Shown one piece after another: positions 9,800-19,317 of a DNA stretch of 64,000 nt (positions are counted from its first letter, which is position 1; each line of letters starts with the position of its first letter). The position numbers and the translations under genes were made by a program. The stretch is from an uncultured Methylomonas sp. (GTDB lineage Bacteria > Pseudomonadota > Gammaproteobacteria > Methylococcales > Methylomonadaceae), in NCBI GenBank assembly GCA_936941155.1, contig CAKZJE010000017.1:1-64000 (forward strand). The letters run 5' to 3'. A model generated the notes under the pieces. That model saw nothing but the letters and a program-made list of their open reading frames with translations, ran no database searches and was not told the origin of the DNA.

Positions 9800-10588
9800 A
9801 TGTCGAATAGCTATCCTGTAGTATTGTGTTTTTCAGGCCATGATCCCAGTGGTGGCGCGGGTGTGCAGGCGGATATTGAAACCTTAACCAGTCATCATTG
9901 TCATTGTGTTAGCGTGATTACCGCATTAACCGAGCAAGACTCGCGCAATGTAAAAAAAATGTTGCCACAACAACCTGAAAATATTATCAGCCAAGCCAAT
10001 ACTTTGTTTGATGATATGCCAATTGCCGCAATTAAAATTGGTTTGATCGGGCATTATGAAACAGCGCAAGCCATTCACAGCATTTTGCAACAACATCCGA
10101 ATATTCCAGTGGTTTTAGACCCCGTGTTAGCAGCTGGCGGCGGCACTCCTTTGGCAAATACACAATTACTCGCTGCAATGAATGAACTTTTATTGCCCTG
10201 CACCACCATTTTGACTCCAAATAGCGAAGAAGCCAAACAACTCACCGGACTTACAGACCTTGATGCGTGTGGCTTAGCGTTATTAGAACAAGGCTGTGAT
10301 TATGTGTTAATTACTGGCAGCCACGAACCTACACCGCAAGTGAAAAATCGCTTATTTCATCAGCAAGCGATGATAGAAGAATTTAGCTGGGCGCGATTGC
10401 CGCATAGTTATCATGGTTCGGGTTGTACGCTAGCAAGCAGCATTGCTGGACTTTTAGCGCAAGGTTTAGATGCGTTTTCAGCCATTACCGAAGCACAAGA
10501 TTACAGCTGGAATGCGTTAGATGCCGCTTATAAAGTGGGCAAAGGTCAACATAATCCAAATCGTTTTTTCTGGGTTGAGGCATCTTAA
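9800..10588 (+). CDS. thiD: Hydroxymethylpyrimidine/phosphomethylpyrimidine kinase ThiD
   Basis: 262-aa ribokinase-fold enzyme that phosphorylates HMP and HMP-P to HMP-PP for thiamine synthesis. Motifs are SGHDPSGGAGVQAD at about 11-24, DPVLAAGGG near 112, LTPNSEEA, and the anion-hole stretch HGSGCTLASSIA around 210. It is joined directly to thiE with no gap, so the two are an operon supplying both late thiamine steps. I looked for a TPP riboswitch upstream and found no THI-box sequence. Confidence 0.95.
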   Translation: MSNSYPVVLCFSGHDPSGGAGVQADIETLTSHHCHCVSVITALTEQDSRNVKKMLPQQPENIISQANTLFDDMPIAAIKIGLIGHYETAQAIHSILQQHPNIPVVLDPVLAAGGGTPLANTQLLAAMNELLLPCTTILTPNSEEAKQLTGLTDLDACGLALLEQGCDYVLITGSHEPTPQVKNRLFHQQAMIEEFSWARLPHSYHGSGCTLASSIAGLLAQGLDAFSAITEAQDYSWNALDAAYKVGKGQHNPNRFFWVEAS

Positions 10589-11200
10589 ATGAAATTCCCG
10601 CGTTCTGGTTTATATGCCATTACTCAAACTGAGAATAAAAGCTGCGCACAAGTGCTGGCAGAAGTAGCTTTAGCTCTGCAAGGCGGCGCGGTGGTGATTC
10701 AATATCGAGATAAAAATCCATTGGATGCAAAGTTTTTAGCCAGCGAATTATTAGCGTTATGTCATCGTTATGATGTTCCTTTAATTATCAATGATGATAT
10801 TGAATTGGCTGCCAGCATCGGCGCGGATGGCGTGCATCTTGGCAAACACGATGGTGATATTGCGCAAGCAAAACAACGTTTAGGTAAAAATGCGATTATT
10901 GGTGTGTCGTGTTATAACGATGTGGCGTTGGCGATAGACGCTGAAAAACAAGGTGTAACGTATGTGGCATTCGGACGTTTTTTCCCCTCTTCATCAAAAC
11001 CTTTAGCCGCGCCTGCACAAATTTCTACATTAGAACAGGCAAAAACATTGTTACAGATTCCCATTGTGGCAATTGGCGGTATTTTGCCGGAAAACGGCGG
11101 ACAATTATTAAACGCGGGGGCGGATTTATTGGCGGTGATTGGCGGTGTTTTTAGCGATGACGTGGAAAAATCAGCGCGGGCGTATCAAGCTTTGTTTTAA
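10589..11200 (+). CDS. thiE: Thiamine-phosphate synthase ThiE
   Basis: 203-aa TIM-barrel enzyme joining HMP-PP with hydroxyethylthiazole phosphate to give thiamine phosphate. Seen are IQYRDKNP near residue 38, INDDIELA, DGVHLGKHDGD near 81, FGRFFPSSSKP near 130 and the phosphate-binding AIGGI near 160. It starts directly after the thiD stop codon. A family B palindrome follows 42 bp after the stop and might fold in the transcript, though no T-tract follows it. Confidence 0.95.
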   Translation: MKFPRSGLYAITQTENKSCAQVLAEVALALQGGAVVIQYRDKNPLDAKFLASELLALCHRYDVPLIINDDIELAASIGADGVHLGKHDGDIAQAKQRLGKNAIIGVSCYNDVALAIDAEKQGVTYVAFGRFFPSSSKPLAAPAQISTLEQAKTLLQIPIVAIGGILPENGGQLLNAGADLLAVIGGVFSDDVEKSARAYQALF

Positions 11201-11242
11201 AGCTTTGCTAAGGAACGATCATAAAATCACTCCGGCAGCATA

Positions 11243-11275
11243 ACGACTGGCAGTCCTCAAAGGACTGCCAGTCGT
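11243..11275. repeat. Family B 33-bp palindrome, intact intergenic copy
   Basis: Perfect 15-bp arms ACGACTGGCAGTCCT and AGGACTGCCAGTCGT around CAA. It lies between thiE and soxX. It is the intact counterpart of the interrupted copy at 29031-29325. Confidence 0.9.
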
Positions 11276-11340
11276 GACATCTAGCGATTTAACAAACCAC
11301 TAAATAGTTTTGTACATATTCCTTAACGTTTTTTAGCAAA

Positions 11341-11700
11341 ATGAAAACGAAAGCCATTTTAATCTCACTCAGTTTATTCGTCTGCGCCTGTGCCAGCGTG
11401 GAAAAACCACCCGAACCCGTTGCAGTGGAACAAAATCGCGGCAAAAAAGTCGCGTTTACTTTTGAGTTAGGGAATTGTTTAGCCTGCCATGTGATTGCAG
11501 AAGGCGATTCCCCCGGAAATATTGGCCCCGAATTGAAAAACTTACCGCAGCGATTCCAAAATAAGGCGGAATTGAAACAATTTATTTGGGATGCAACCGC
11601 TTTTAATCCCAATACCATTATGCCACCGTTTGGAAAAAACAAAATTCTCAATGACGATGATATTCAGCAACTGGTTGATTATCTTTGGGAAATAAAATAA
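11341..11700 (+). CDS. soxX: Sulfur-oxidation c-type cytochrome SoxX
   Basis: 119-aa monoheme cytochrome c with an N-terminal export signal (KTKAILISLSLFVCACA). The heme site is NCLACHVI around residues 46-53, followed by the SoxX-type PGNIGPEL and a distal methionine in NTIMPPFGKN near 100. SoxX pairs with SoxA to oxidatively couple thiosulfate to the SoxYZ carrier in the periplasm. Here it stands apart from soxA and soxYZ (soxYZ lies at 24 kb); soxA, soxB and soxCD are not in the window. No clear Shine-Dalgarno precedes this ATG. Confidence 0.87.
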   Translation: MKTKAILISLSLFVCACASVEKPPEPVAVEQNRGKKVAFTFELGNCLACHVIAEGDSPGNIGPELKNLPQRFQNKAELKQFIWDATAFNPNTIMPPFGKNKILNDDDIQQLVDYLWEIK

Positions 11701-11739
11701 CTGCCTAATCCGGTTTGATTTTTGTTTGAATAAATCGAC

Positions 11740-12969
11740 TTATCCAAAAAACCAATACGCCGCAAAAACCGCGCCGGTAAATCCTGCTAAATCCGCAATA
11801 ATTCCACACACGGCGGTATGACGAATATTTTTTACGCCCACCGAGCCAAAATAAATCGCAATCACATAAAACGTAGTTTCCGTACTGCCCTGAATAATGC
11901 ACGCCAAGCGTCCAGCGAAAGAATCCGCGCCATGCGTTTTCATCGTATCAATCATCATCGCCCGCGCCCCGCTACCGCTAAACGGTTTCACTAATGCCGT
12001 CGGCAACGCATCCACAAAACGTCCGTCAAAACCCATCAGCTGTACTAAATAACGTATTCCATCTGCAATCAAATCCAATGCACCACTGGCACGAAAAACG
12101 CCAATCGCGACCAACATCGCCACCAAATAAGGAATAATTGTTACTGCCGTAGTAAAACCTTCTTTCGCGCCAGCAATAAAGGCTTCATACGCATTGATTT
12201 TTTTATACACCGCGCCGCCAATAAACGTAATCACCAGCGTAAACAACGTGACGTTACTCATCAACGCTGATTGCAGCAACATTTGTTCGTGCGGTAATTG
12301 CGCAAAATAAATCACAATCGCTACGATAAACGCGGTAAATCCTGCCAAATAACTGAAAATCACTTTTTCCAGCAGATTGATTTTTTGCACAATCGCAACC
12401 GACAACAATCCGAACATCGTCGACATATAAGTGGCAATTAAAATCGGAATCAATACATCGGTTGGATTCACCGCGCCGAGTTGCGCCCGATAAGTGAAAA
12501 TCGTCACCGGAAATAATGTTACGGATGAAGCATTTATCACCAAAAACAAAATCTGCGCATTGCTGGCGGTATCGGGATTGGGATTTAAACTTTGCAATTC
12601 TTTCATGGCTTTAATCCCCAACGGCGTGGCGGCGTTGTCCAAACCCAACACATTCGCGGCGATATTCATCACCATTGCGCCCAAAGCGGGGTGATCTTTT
12701 GGAATATCGGGCATTAAGCGGCTAAATAACGGCGTTAATCCGCGTGTCAACAGATTGATAAAGCCACTTTCTTCACCAATTTTCATAATCCCCAGCCACA
12801 ACGACAACACACCGGTTAATCCTAACGCGATTTCAAATGCGGCTTTGGAAAGGCTAAACATTGCCGTCATTAATTCGGTAAAGACTTGCTGGTCGCCTAA
12901 AACCAGCCATTTGAAACTGGCGGTGAAAAAAGCAATGAAAAAAAACACAATCCAAATAATGTTCAGCAT
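11740..12969 (-). CDS. Nucleoside recognition (SpmA/SpmB-like) membrane protein
   Basis: 409 aa, about ten hydrophobic segments, with two related halves. The first half resembles SpmA (SLWLGIMKIGEESG, LDNAATPLGIKAM) and the second SpmB (KPFSGSGARAMMID, IIQGSTETTFYVIA), so it is the fused form found in many Gram-negatives under the name nucleoside recognition domain protein. The transported substrate is not established. It is convergent with soxX (39 bp between their ends) and divergent from trxB. Confidence 0.85.
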   Translation of the reverse strand: MLNIIWIVFFFIAFFTASFKWLVLGDQQVFTELMTAMFSLSKAAFEIALGLTGVLSLWLGIMKIGEESGFINLLTRGLTPLFSRLMPDIPKDHPALGAMVMNIAANVLGLDNAATPLGIKAMKELQSLNPNPDTASNAQILFLVINASSVTLFPVTIFTYRAQLGAVNPTDVLIPILIATYMSTMFGLLSVAIVQKINLLEKVIFSYLAGFTAFIVAIVIYFAQLPHEQMLLQSALMSNVTLFTLVITFIGGAVYKKINAYEAFIAGAKEGFTTAVTIIPYLVAMLVAIGVFRASGALDLIADGIRYLVQLMGFDGRFVDALPTALVKPFSGSGARAMMIDTMKTHGADSFAGRLACIIQGSTETTFYVIAIYFGSVGVKNIRHTAVCGIIADLAGFTGAVFAAYWFFG

Positions 12970-13073
12970 TGATGAAATCTCGGTTAATCACGCGGGCGAA
13001 AGCGGGAAATCTTAACTAATTCCTCGTATAATCGTTGGAAATTTTTCATAAACGAAGTAAAGGAGTTGTTTAA

Positions 13074-14030
<957 letters not shown>

Positions 14031-14036
14031 TGACTC

Positions 14037-14069
14037 AGACCTTCCAGGTTTTTAAAACCTGGAAGGTCT
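14037..14069. repeat. Family A 33-bp palindrome downstream of trxB
   Basis: Arms AGACCTTCCAGGTTTT and exact complement around one T. Apart from the central base it is identical to the copy inside coaX at 39961. It marks the boundary between trxB and the accessory island. Confidence 0.92.
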
Positions 14070-14139
14070 ACTTTGCGCTGTAAGGGGAATAAGTATGAGT
14101 GCTATTTTAAAAGATAACAGAAAAGCTTTTGGGTAAGCT

Positions 14140-14904
14140 ATGAAAAGCAAACATTTTTCTATCTCGTTAGCTGAACTTGAGAAAATACCGCAGCCGTTTG
14201 GTTGGAAAGTAGAATATTACGATGACCAGGCTCATATTACGCCTAGAGATATGGCGATTAGAACTAAGCTTGATATACACCCTATTGTAAAAACAAGCAC
14301 TTATAACTTACAACCGATTGATGCAGGTTATAAGCAGCAGATGATTGAAGTGTTTTATCAATCGTTTTTGGATTCGGCAGAGTTTTGTGACTGGACAAAG
14401 AAAGATCTTCGCAAACATGCGGACAGAAACATTAATAATTATTTTATAGGTTTTCGCGGTCAACCGCTGACACAATCGGTGATGGCAATAGAGCCTAAAA
14501 CAAAACAAGTGATTGGTTTGGCTTTGTTTTTGATTCACAGAAAACAGCATTACGAATTAGATTTATTGCTAGTCAATCCCAAATACCAGCGGCAAGGTTT
14601 GGCAACAGCGATGGTGTCGCATGTAACACAGCAATTGCATGAGCAGGGCATTACTGAGTTATATAGTTTTTATCATATTTGTAATGAGTTAAGCCGAAAC
14701 TGGCATCAGAAATTCGGATTTAAGGAGGAATATACCGCTTCTTTTGTACGTTTAAAATGTGCTTGGTATCGTGATGAAATTTGGCGGCTGGGAAAATTGG
14801 GGTTAATGGAAGACTTGCCAGAGTTAATAAGAGAGCAGGATTATTGGCTCAGAATCTTACAGTCCGAAGATTTGAGGCAGGATTTTTGGTGGGATGATGA
14901 TTGA
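14140..14904 (+). CDS. GNAT family N-acetyltransferase, paralogue 1
   Basis: 254 aa. The GNAT core is seen at LDLLLVNPKYQRQGLATAMV (about residues 144-163), where the R/Q-x-x-G-x-G/A pyrophosphate loop binds acetyl-CoA, followed by ELSRNWHQKFGF, the usual C-terminal motif. Residues 1-70 form an extra N-terminal segment shared with the next gene. The substrate is unknown. It is a tandem duplicate of 14960-15724. A short 13-codon frame (14095-14136) just upstream starts MSAILKDNRKAFG and resembles the N-terminus of the Uma2 protein at 16231. Confidence 0.85.
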   Translation: MKSKHFSISLAELEKIPQPFGWKVEYYDDQAHITPRDMAIRTKLDIHPIVKTSTYNLQPIDAGYKQQMIEVFYQSFLDSAEFCDWTKKDLRKHADRNINNYFIGFRGQPLTQSVMAIEPKTKQVIGLALFLIHRKQHYELDLLLVNPKYQRQGLATAMVSHVTQQLHEQGITELYSFYHICNELSRNWHQKFGFKEEYTASFVRLKCAWYRDEIWRLGKLGLMEDLPELIREQDYWLRILQSEDLRQDFWWDDD

Positions 14905-14959
14905 GAACATACAGCAGCTTTTACAAACCAACTTAGCAGAGAAAAACATGAGTTAAGCA

Positions 14960-15724
14960 ATGAAAAGCCAACATTTATCCATCTCCTTTGCTGAATTTAA
15001 GCAAATGCCACATCCTTTTGGCTGGAAAGCTGAATATTACAACGACCAAGCACATTTTACTCCGCGTTCACACGTTATTAAGACCAATCTCAACATTCAA
15101 GCAAGTGTTATAAAATCAGACTTTTTGATACAACCGATTGATTTGCAATATAAACAGGAAATAACGAAGACTTTTTACCAGTCTTTTCGAGATTCAATCG
15201 AGTTTTGCGATTGGACAACGCAAGAGATTCGCAAACACGCTGAAAAAAACATCACTGATTACTTTGCTGGCGCAAGAGGTGTGCCGCTACCGCAATCGGT
15301 CATGGCATTAGAGCCAAAAACTAAGCAATTGATTGGATTAGCTTTATTTGTCATCACCAAAAAACAGCGTTACAAACTGGATTTGTTGTTTGTTAAACCG
15401 GATTATCAAAAGCAAGGTTTAGCCGCGTCAATGGTTTCGCAGGTAACTGGGCAATTACATGAGATGGGGATTGGTGAGTTGTATAGTCTTTATCATATTG
15501 GCAATGAGGCGAGCCGCAATTGGCATCAAAAATTTGGTTTTAAAGAAGAATATGACGCGCATTTTAGTCGTTTGAAATATGCGTGGTATTGTGAAGAAAT
15601 TAACAGGCAGGAAAAGTTGCGGTTAATGGATGCGTTGCCGGAACTAATTCAGCAAAGGGATTTTTGGTATGCGCAATTAGCGGATGAGAATGTACAGCAG
15701 AATTTTTGGTGGGAAGATGAATGA
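14960..15724 (+). CDS. GNAT family N-acetyltransferase, paralogue 2
   Basis: 254 aa, the same length as the preceding gene and colinear with it throughout (SISFAEFKQMPHPFGWKAEY against SISLAELEKIPQPFGWKVEY). The acetyl-CoA loop KPDYQKQGLAASMV and ASRNWHQKFGF are intact, so both copies look functional. Tandem duplication with strong divergence suggests distinct targets or dosage. The gene lies 75 bp upstream of the EACC1 gene on the same strand, so it may be co-transcribed with the caspase cassette. Confidence 0.85.
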   Translation: MKSQHLSISFAEFKQMPHPFGWKAEYYNDQAHFTPRSHVIKTNLNIQASVIKSDFLIQPIDLQYKQEITKTFYQSFRDSIEFCDWTTQEIRKHAEKNITDYFAGARGVPLPQSVMALEPKTKQLIGLALFVITKKQRYKLDLLFVKPDYQKQGLAASMVSQVTGQLHEMGIGELYSLYHIGNEASRNWHQKFGFKEEYDAHFSRLKYAWYCEEINRQEKLRLMDALPELIQQRDFWYAQLADENVQQNFWWEDE

Positions 15725-15799
15725 GAATGTGAGGGATTTTTTGCAGATAGTTAAAATCAGTCACAATTGTCTGAAAAAATTGAATTTTAATCATAGCGA

Positions 15800-16168
15800 A
15801 TGGGAAAAAACATGAACTTAACTTTAAACCTGAGCAGTACGGAATTATCAGATAACGAAGAACTACAACGTTTGACTCGACAATTGTGCGATAGCATTGC
15901 GGATGAAACAGAGATAGAAGCAGAAATTCCTAGCGGCGCAGTTCAGCAAGGACATAAAGGCGATATGGCAACATTGGCAACGATTGCTTTAACTTTTGTG
16001 AGTAGCGGCGCGGCGGTGGCATTATTTAATGTTCTCAAAGCTTATTTTGAGCGCAATTCTTCATTTACTATTAAGGCGAAAAAAGCGGATGGCACAGAAG
16101 TGGAAATTTCTGCGCAAAATATAAAAGTTGAGCAAATTCAGGCGTTATTGTCGCAATTTAATCATTAA
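15800..16168 (+). CDS. EACC1-like effector-associated constant component
   Basis: 122 aa (118 if it starts at the second Met, 15812). It has a short beta-rich N-terminus (LTLNLSSTEL), the motif GHKGDMATLATIALTFVSSG around residues 51-70 and a hydrophobic segment running into AVALFNVLKAYFER, then a small beta hairpin with KKADGTEVEIS. This pattern matches the EACC1 family described in bacterial conflict systems, where it accompanies caspase-like or other effectors and may anchor them at membranes. The caspase lies two genes downstream. Family assignment is by recalled pattern, not a search. Confidence 0.65.
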   Translation: MGKNMNLTLNLSSTELSDNEELQRLTRQLCDSIADETEIEAEIPSGAVQQGHKGDMATLATIALTFVSSGAAVALFNVLKAYFERNSSFTIKAKKADGTEVEISAQNIKVEQIQALLSQFNH

Positions 16169-16172
16169 TTTT

Positions 16173-16200
16173 GGAATCCAAAACCTAGGTTTTGGACTCC
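16173..16200. repeat. 28-bp palindrome of the GGAGTNCAA type (family G core)
   Basis: GGAATCCAAAACC, TA, GGTTTTGGACTCC: one mismatch across 13-bp arms. Related palindromes are at 29388 and 54158 and in the two long family G copies. It begins four bases after the EACC1 stop codon. Confidence 0.75.
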
Positions 16201-16230
16201 GGTAAATAACTTTTTAGCAGGAAGAATAAG

Positions 16231-16848
16231 ATGAATGCGGTTTTAAAAGATCACAAAATCACTGTAGAAGAGTATTTAGCAGGTGAATTGGTCAGCGACA
16301 TCAAGCATGAATACGAAGATGGTTATGTTTATGCAATGGCGGGAGTGAGTAAAAATCATCAAAGTATTGCAGGGAATGTTTTAGCTGAAATTCGCCAGCA
16401 TTTAAAAACAACACGTTGCCGCCCTTTTGGTACAGATGTGAAAATCAAAGTGGCTGGAAAGTTTTATTATCCCGATATGATGGTCGTGTGTGAGGATAAA
16501 TCGGACAGTGCTTATTACACAGAGTCGCCAGTTTTAATTGTCGAGGTGTTGTCTGACTCCACAAAACAACGTGATAAAACGGTGAAAAAATTAGCCTATC
16601 AAAGTTTGCCGAGTTTGCAGGAATATGTATTGATTGAGCAGGATTTTGTGGATGTGGAAGTGTGCAGGCGTTCTACGCAGTGGCAATCGCAGCATTATTT
16701 GTTGGGTGATGAAGTTTGGTTTGAGTCTATTGATTTTAAATTGCCGATAGAAGAGGTTTATCGTTGGGTGGAAAATGAAGCGGTGAAAAAGGCTTTAGCC
16801 GATGTTGAAATTCAAGGGTTTTTTTCTGACAATCACGAAAACAATTAA
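16231..16848 (+). CDS. Uma2 family (DUF820) PD-(D/E)xK endonuclease-like protein
   Basis: 205 aa. The Uma2 fold is recognised from ITVEEYLAGE, HEYEDGYVYAMAG, the nuclease-type motif FYYPDMMVVCE around residues 75-85, and LIVEVLSDSTKQRDKT near 103-118, with predicted catalytic Asp in PDM and Glu in VEV. Biochemical roles of most members are unknown; they are abundant in multicellular cyanobacteria and filamentous sulfur bacteria. It sits between the EACC1-like gene and the caspase gene, 15 bp before the latter. Confidence 0.82.
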   Translation: MNAVLKDHKITVEEYLAGELVSDIKHEYEDGYVYAMAGVSKNHQSIAGNVLAEIRQHLKTTRCRPFGTDVKIKVAGKFYYPDMMVVCEDKSDSAYYTESPVLIVEVLSDSTKQRDKTVKKLAYQSLPSLQEYVLIEQDFVDVEVCRRSTQWQSQHYLLGDEVWFESIDFKLPIEEVYRWVENEAVKKALADVEIQGFFSDNHENN

Positions 16849-16863
16849 AAATGAGTTTTTTGC

Positions 16864-18339
16864 ATGAAAAAATACGCAGTTTTAATCGGCAATAGCCAAT
16901 TTCCTGACGAAAGCGATAAAGCTAAATTGCCGGATTTAGCCTGTCCTGTGCAAGATGTGGAGGGATTAGCAAAAGTTTTAACTTCTGAACGCGGCGAATT
17001 TGATGTTTTAGCCTTGAAAAATGAGCCGAGTTATAAAATCCTGCGCGAATTACAACGCAAGCTGAAACAAGCGACGACGGATGATTTGTTCCTGCTTTAT
17101 TATTCGGGACATGGCAAACCGAATAAGTCCAATATTTTGCATTTAACCACGTTCGATACGGTGGTGGCTGAATTGGCAACCAGTGCAATTTCCATGAATC
17201 GGATTTACGAAATATTGTCTGAGGCGAAGTGTCGAAAAATCGTGATTATTTTGGATTGTTGTTACAGCGGCGCGGCGGGGCAAGGTTTTAAAGGCGCGGT
17301 GGATGACCAGTTACAGCAACTCAATAACGCACGCGGCACTTATTTGGTGACGGCTTCTACCGAGTTGCAGGTGGCGCATGAGAGTGCAGCGGAGGGTTTG
17401 AGTTTGTTCACCAAGCATTTAATCGCCGGTTTGGAAACGGGGGAGGCGGATAAGGATGGCGATGGTTGGGTGAGCATGAATGAGTTGTATGATTATGTGC
17501 AGGGGAAGGTGGTGGCGGAAAATCCGGCGCAGCAGCCGACTAAAAATGTTAAAAAAGAATATGCTAATTTGTTGATTGCTAAAAGTGGACGTGATTCCAG
17601 AAAGGAACGAGCTGAAAAAATTAGACTGTTATTATTGGAGTTTGAAAAGAAAGATGAAAAAGTTGCTGAAATTAGAACAGAAGCAGTATTTATTGCAAAA
17701 ACACCTTGTTCTAGGCTTTCAACACTTCAATTAAAACAAGATGGTTTATTAGATGACCTATTAAATCAAAAAAATGATTTCTTTTATTTTACTAAAGCTT
17801 GGAGACGTTTACTTAAAAGCGAAGAATGGCAAACAATTGGTAAATATAAAGTTAAAGATGGACTTGTATTAGACCCTAAAACAAATTTAATATGGCTACG
17901 ATTTTCGCACGGACAAACATGGCAAAATAACACGGCAATTAATAAACTAAAAGAAGTGGATTGGTGGACAGCAGTTACAATTATTGAAGAGTTTAATCGA
18001 AAAGGTGGATATGGTGGTTGCAATCATTGGCGATTACCTACTATTGAAGAGTTATTAACCCTTATTGATAAAAACAAAGGAAAAAGTGGCAATTATATTG
18101 ATGCTGATATATTTCCAAACAATGGAAAATTATATTGGTCTTCTTCTCCATCTATTACATCTATGAATTATGTCAGTCATTATTTACCAATGGTACTAAT
18201 GCCTATTATGGCAGGTGTTTTAATAGACACTCCTATTAATTCTAGTAACGCATTTTTTTTAGATTTCCAAAATGCCAATAGTTCTGACCAAGAAAAAAGT
18301 TCATTTGCTGCCGTTCGGTTTGTGCAGGGTGGATGGTAA
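16864..18339 (+). CDS. Caspase-like (peptidase C14) protein with C-terminal DUF1566 domain
   Basis: 491 aa. An N-terminal caspase/metacaspase domain (about 1-230) has the catalytic His83 in YYSGHGK and Cys133 in DCCYSG, with the acidic DKDGDGWVSMNEL loop near 195. A Lys/Glu-rich linker joins it to a DUF1566 (Lcl C-terminal) domain (about 310-491), seen in DGLVLDPKTNLIWLR, WRLPTIEELLTLID, YWSSSPS and AAVRFVQGG. Such proteases are thought to be effectors of programmed cell death or conflict systems. Codon use turns more AT-rich after about 17560, roughly at the linker, suggesting that the C-terminal half was acquired separately. Confidence 0.9.
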   Translation: MKKYAVLIGNSQFPDESDKAKLPDLACPVQDVEGLAKVLTSERGEFDVLALKNEPSYKILRELQRKLKQATTDDLFLLYYSGHGKPNKSNILHLTTFDTVVAELATSAISMNRIYEILSEAKCRKIVIILDCCYSGAAGQGFKGAVDDQLQQLNNARGTYLVTASTELQVAHESAAEGLSLFTKHLIAGLETGEADKDGDGWVSMNELYDYVQGKVVAENPAQQPTKNVKKEYANLLIAKSGRDSRKERAEKIRLLLLEFEKKDEKVAEIRTEAVFIAKTPCSRLSTLQLKQDGLLDDLLNQKNDFFYFTKAWRRLLKSEEWQTIGKYKVKDGLVLDPKTNLIWLRFSHGQTWQNNTAINKLKEVDWWTAVTIIEEFNRKGGYGGCNHWRLPTIEELLTLIDKNKGKSGNYIDADIFPNNGKLYWSSSPSITSMNYVSHYLPMVLMPIMAGVLIDTPINSSNAFFLDFQNANSSDQEKSSFAAVRFVQGGW

Positions 18340-18390
18340 CTAGCAAGTAGCCCATATGGAATGAAATGCGTAACAAACGCAACAATAACT

Positions 18391-18476
18391 CGTAAGGCGT
18401 AATAGCGATAGCGTATTACGCCGCATGTAAAACGCATCATTTGGCGGATTACGCTATCGCTAATCCGCCCTACATT
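18391..18476. repeat. Family F double-hairpin repeat, copy 1
   Basis: Two adjacent hairpins, GGCGTAATAGCG/CGTATTACGCC and GGCGGATTACGC/CTAATCCGCC, joined by GCATGTAAAACGCATCATTT, ending CCCTACATTT. A second copy is at 19604-19687. It lies between the caspase and the YoeB toxin module. Confidence 0.85.
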
Positions 18477-18516
18477 TGTGAAATAAAAATCAAAATATTA
18501 ATCACGGACAACAACA

Positions 18517-18750
18517 ATGTACACACTCTACAAAATAAACACCGATGAGCTAAATAATAATTTTATTGCTGCCATAAAAGCACAATTTCCACATCAGCTT
18601 ATTGAAATTGCCATTTCTGAAATTTCACAAATTGAACAAGACGAAACCGCTTATTTATTGAGTAATCCTGCTAATAAATCCAGACTATTAGCCGCCATTG
18701 CAAACGTTGAAAAAAATCAACTAATTGATGTTGATTTGGAAACATTATGA
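18517..18750 (+). CDS. Antitoxin partner of YoeB-type toxin
   Basis: 77-aa acidic protein: MYTLYKINTDELNNNFI, then a central IEIAISE strand and DETAYLLSNPANKSRLLAAI, a pattern seen in antitoxins preceding Txe/YoeB toxins. It ends in DVDLETL and its stop overlaps the toxin start by 4 bp (ATGA), the normal arrangement for translational coupling. It is expected to bind DNA upstream and neutralise the toxin. The Phd/YefM family assignment is uncertain. Confidence 0.75.
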   Translation: MYTLYKINTDELNNNFIAAIKAQFPHQLIEIAISEISQIEQDETAYLLSNPANKSRLLAAIANVEKNQLIDVDLETL

Positions 18751-19007
18751 TTATCAGCTTTGAATCCAACGCCTTTGATGATTTTAATCAATGGGCAATA
18801 GGTGATAAAAAACGCTATAAACGTATTATCACACTTATCAAAGATATTAGTCGCAATCCCTATCAAGGATTAGGAAAGCCCGAAGCCTTAAAACATGAGC
18901 TGCAAGGCTATTGGTCGAGGCATATTGATGACGAACATCGTTTGGTTTACAAGGTTGAAACCGATGCGATAATTATCATTAGTTGCAAATATCATTACAA
19001 AAAATAA
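18747..19007 (+). CDS. yoeB: Txe/YoeB family mRNA interferase toxin
   Basis: 86 aa. The catalytic residues of E. coli YoeB occur at identical positions: Glu46, Arg65, His83 and Tyr84 (HRLVYKV, KYHYKK). The fold is a RelE-type microbial RNase that cuts mRNA at the ribosomal A site. Length and conserved WSRHIDDEHRLVY support an active toxin. Coupled by a 4-bp overlap to the preceding antitoxin gene. First of four toxin-antitoxin-like pairs in a row on this strand. Confidence 0.92.
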   Translation: MIISFESNAFDDFNQWAIGDKKRYKRIITLIKDISRNPYQGLGKPEALKHELQGYWSRHIDDEHRLVYKVETDAIIIISCKYHYKK

Positions 19008-19067
19008 AACCTGCGTTTAGCCTTTTGAATACGCACACTCAAACAATTACTTTATAGGATAATTAAT

Positions 19068-19313
19068 ATGCAAATCAATATCGCTTTAAATTCGCACTTT
19101 GAAACATTTATTCAAGAACAAATAAACTCAGGCTATTACAATGATATAACTGAAATTATAGGCGATGCTTTACAACTCTTAGAGAATCGCCAAAAACAAA
19201 AAAGGCTTGATTTAAGCTCTGCAATTTCTGCGGGATTACAAGGTCAAGGGCAAGCAGCAGAAATTGTTTTGAATCGCTTAGAAAACAAATATCAAGCAAT
19301 GGCAGAAAAATAA
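19068..19313 (+). CDS. parD: ParD-like antitoxin
   Basis: 81 aa. A ribbon-helix-helix start (INIALNSHFETFIQEQINSG) followed by YNDITEIIGDALQLLE, as in ParD/CC2985-type antitoxins, with a charged C-terminal tail that should wrap the toxin. It lies 4 bp upstream of the ParE gene and 60 bp after yoeB, and probably represses its own operon. Confidence 0.82.
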   Translation: MQINIALNSHFETFIQEQINSGYYNDITEIIGDALQLLENRQKQKRLDLSSAISAGLQGQGQAAEIVLNRLENKYQAMAEK

Positions 19314-19317
19314 GCGA

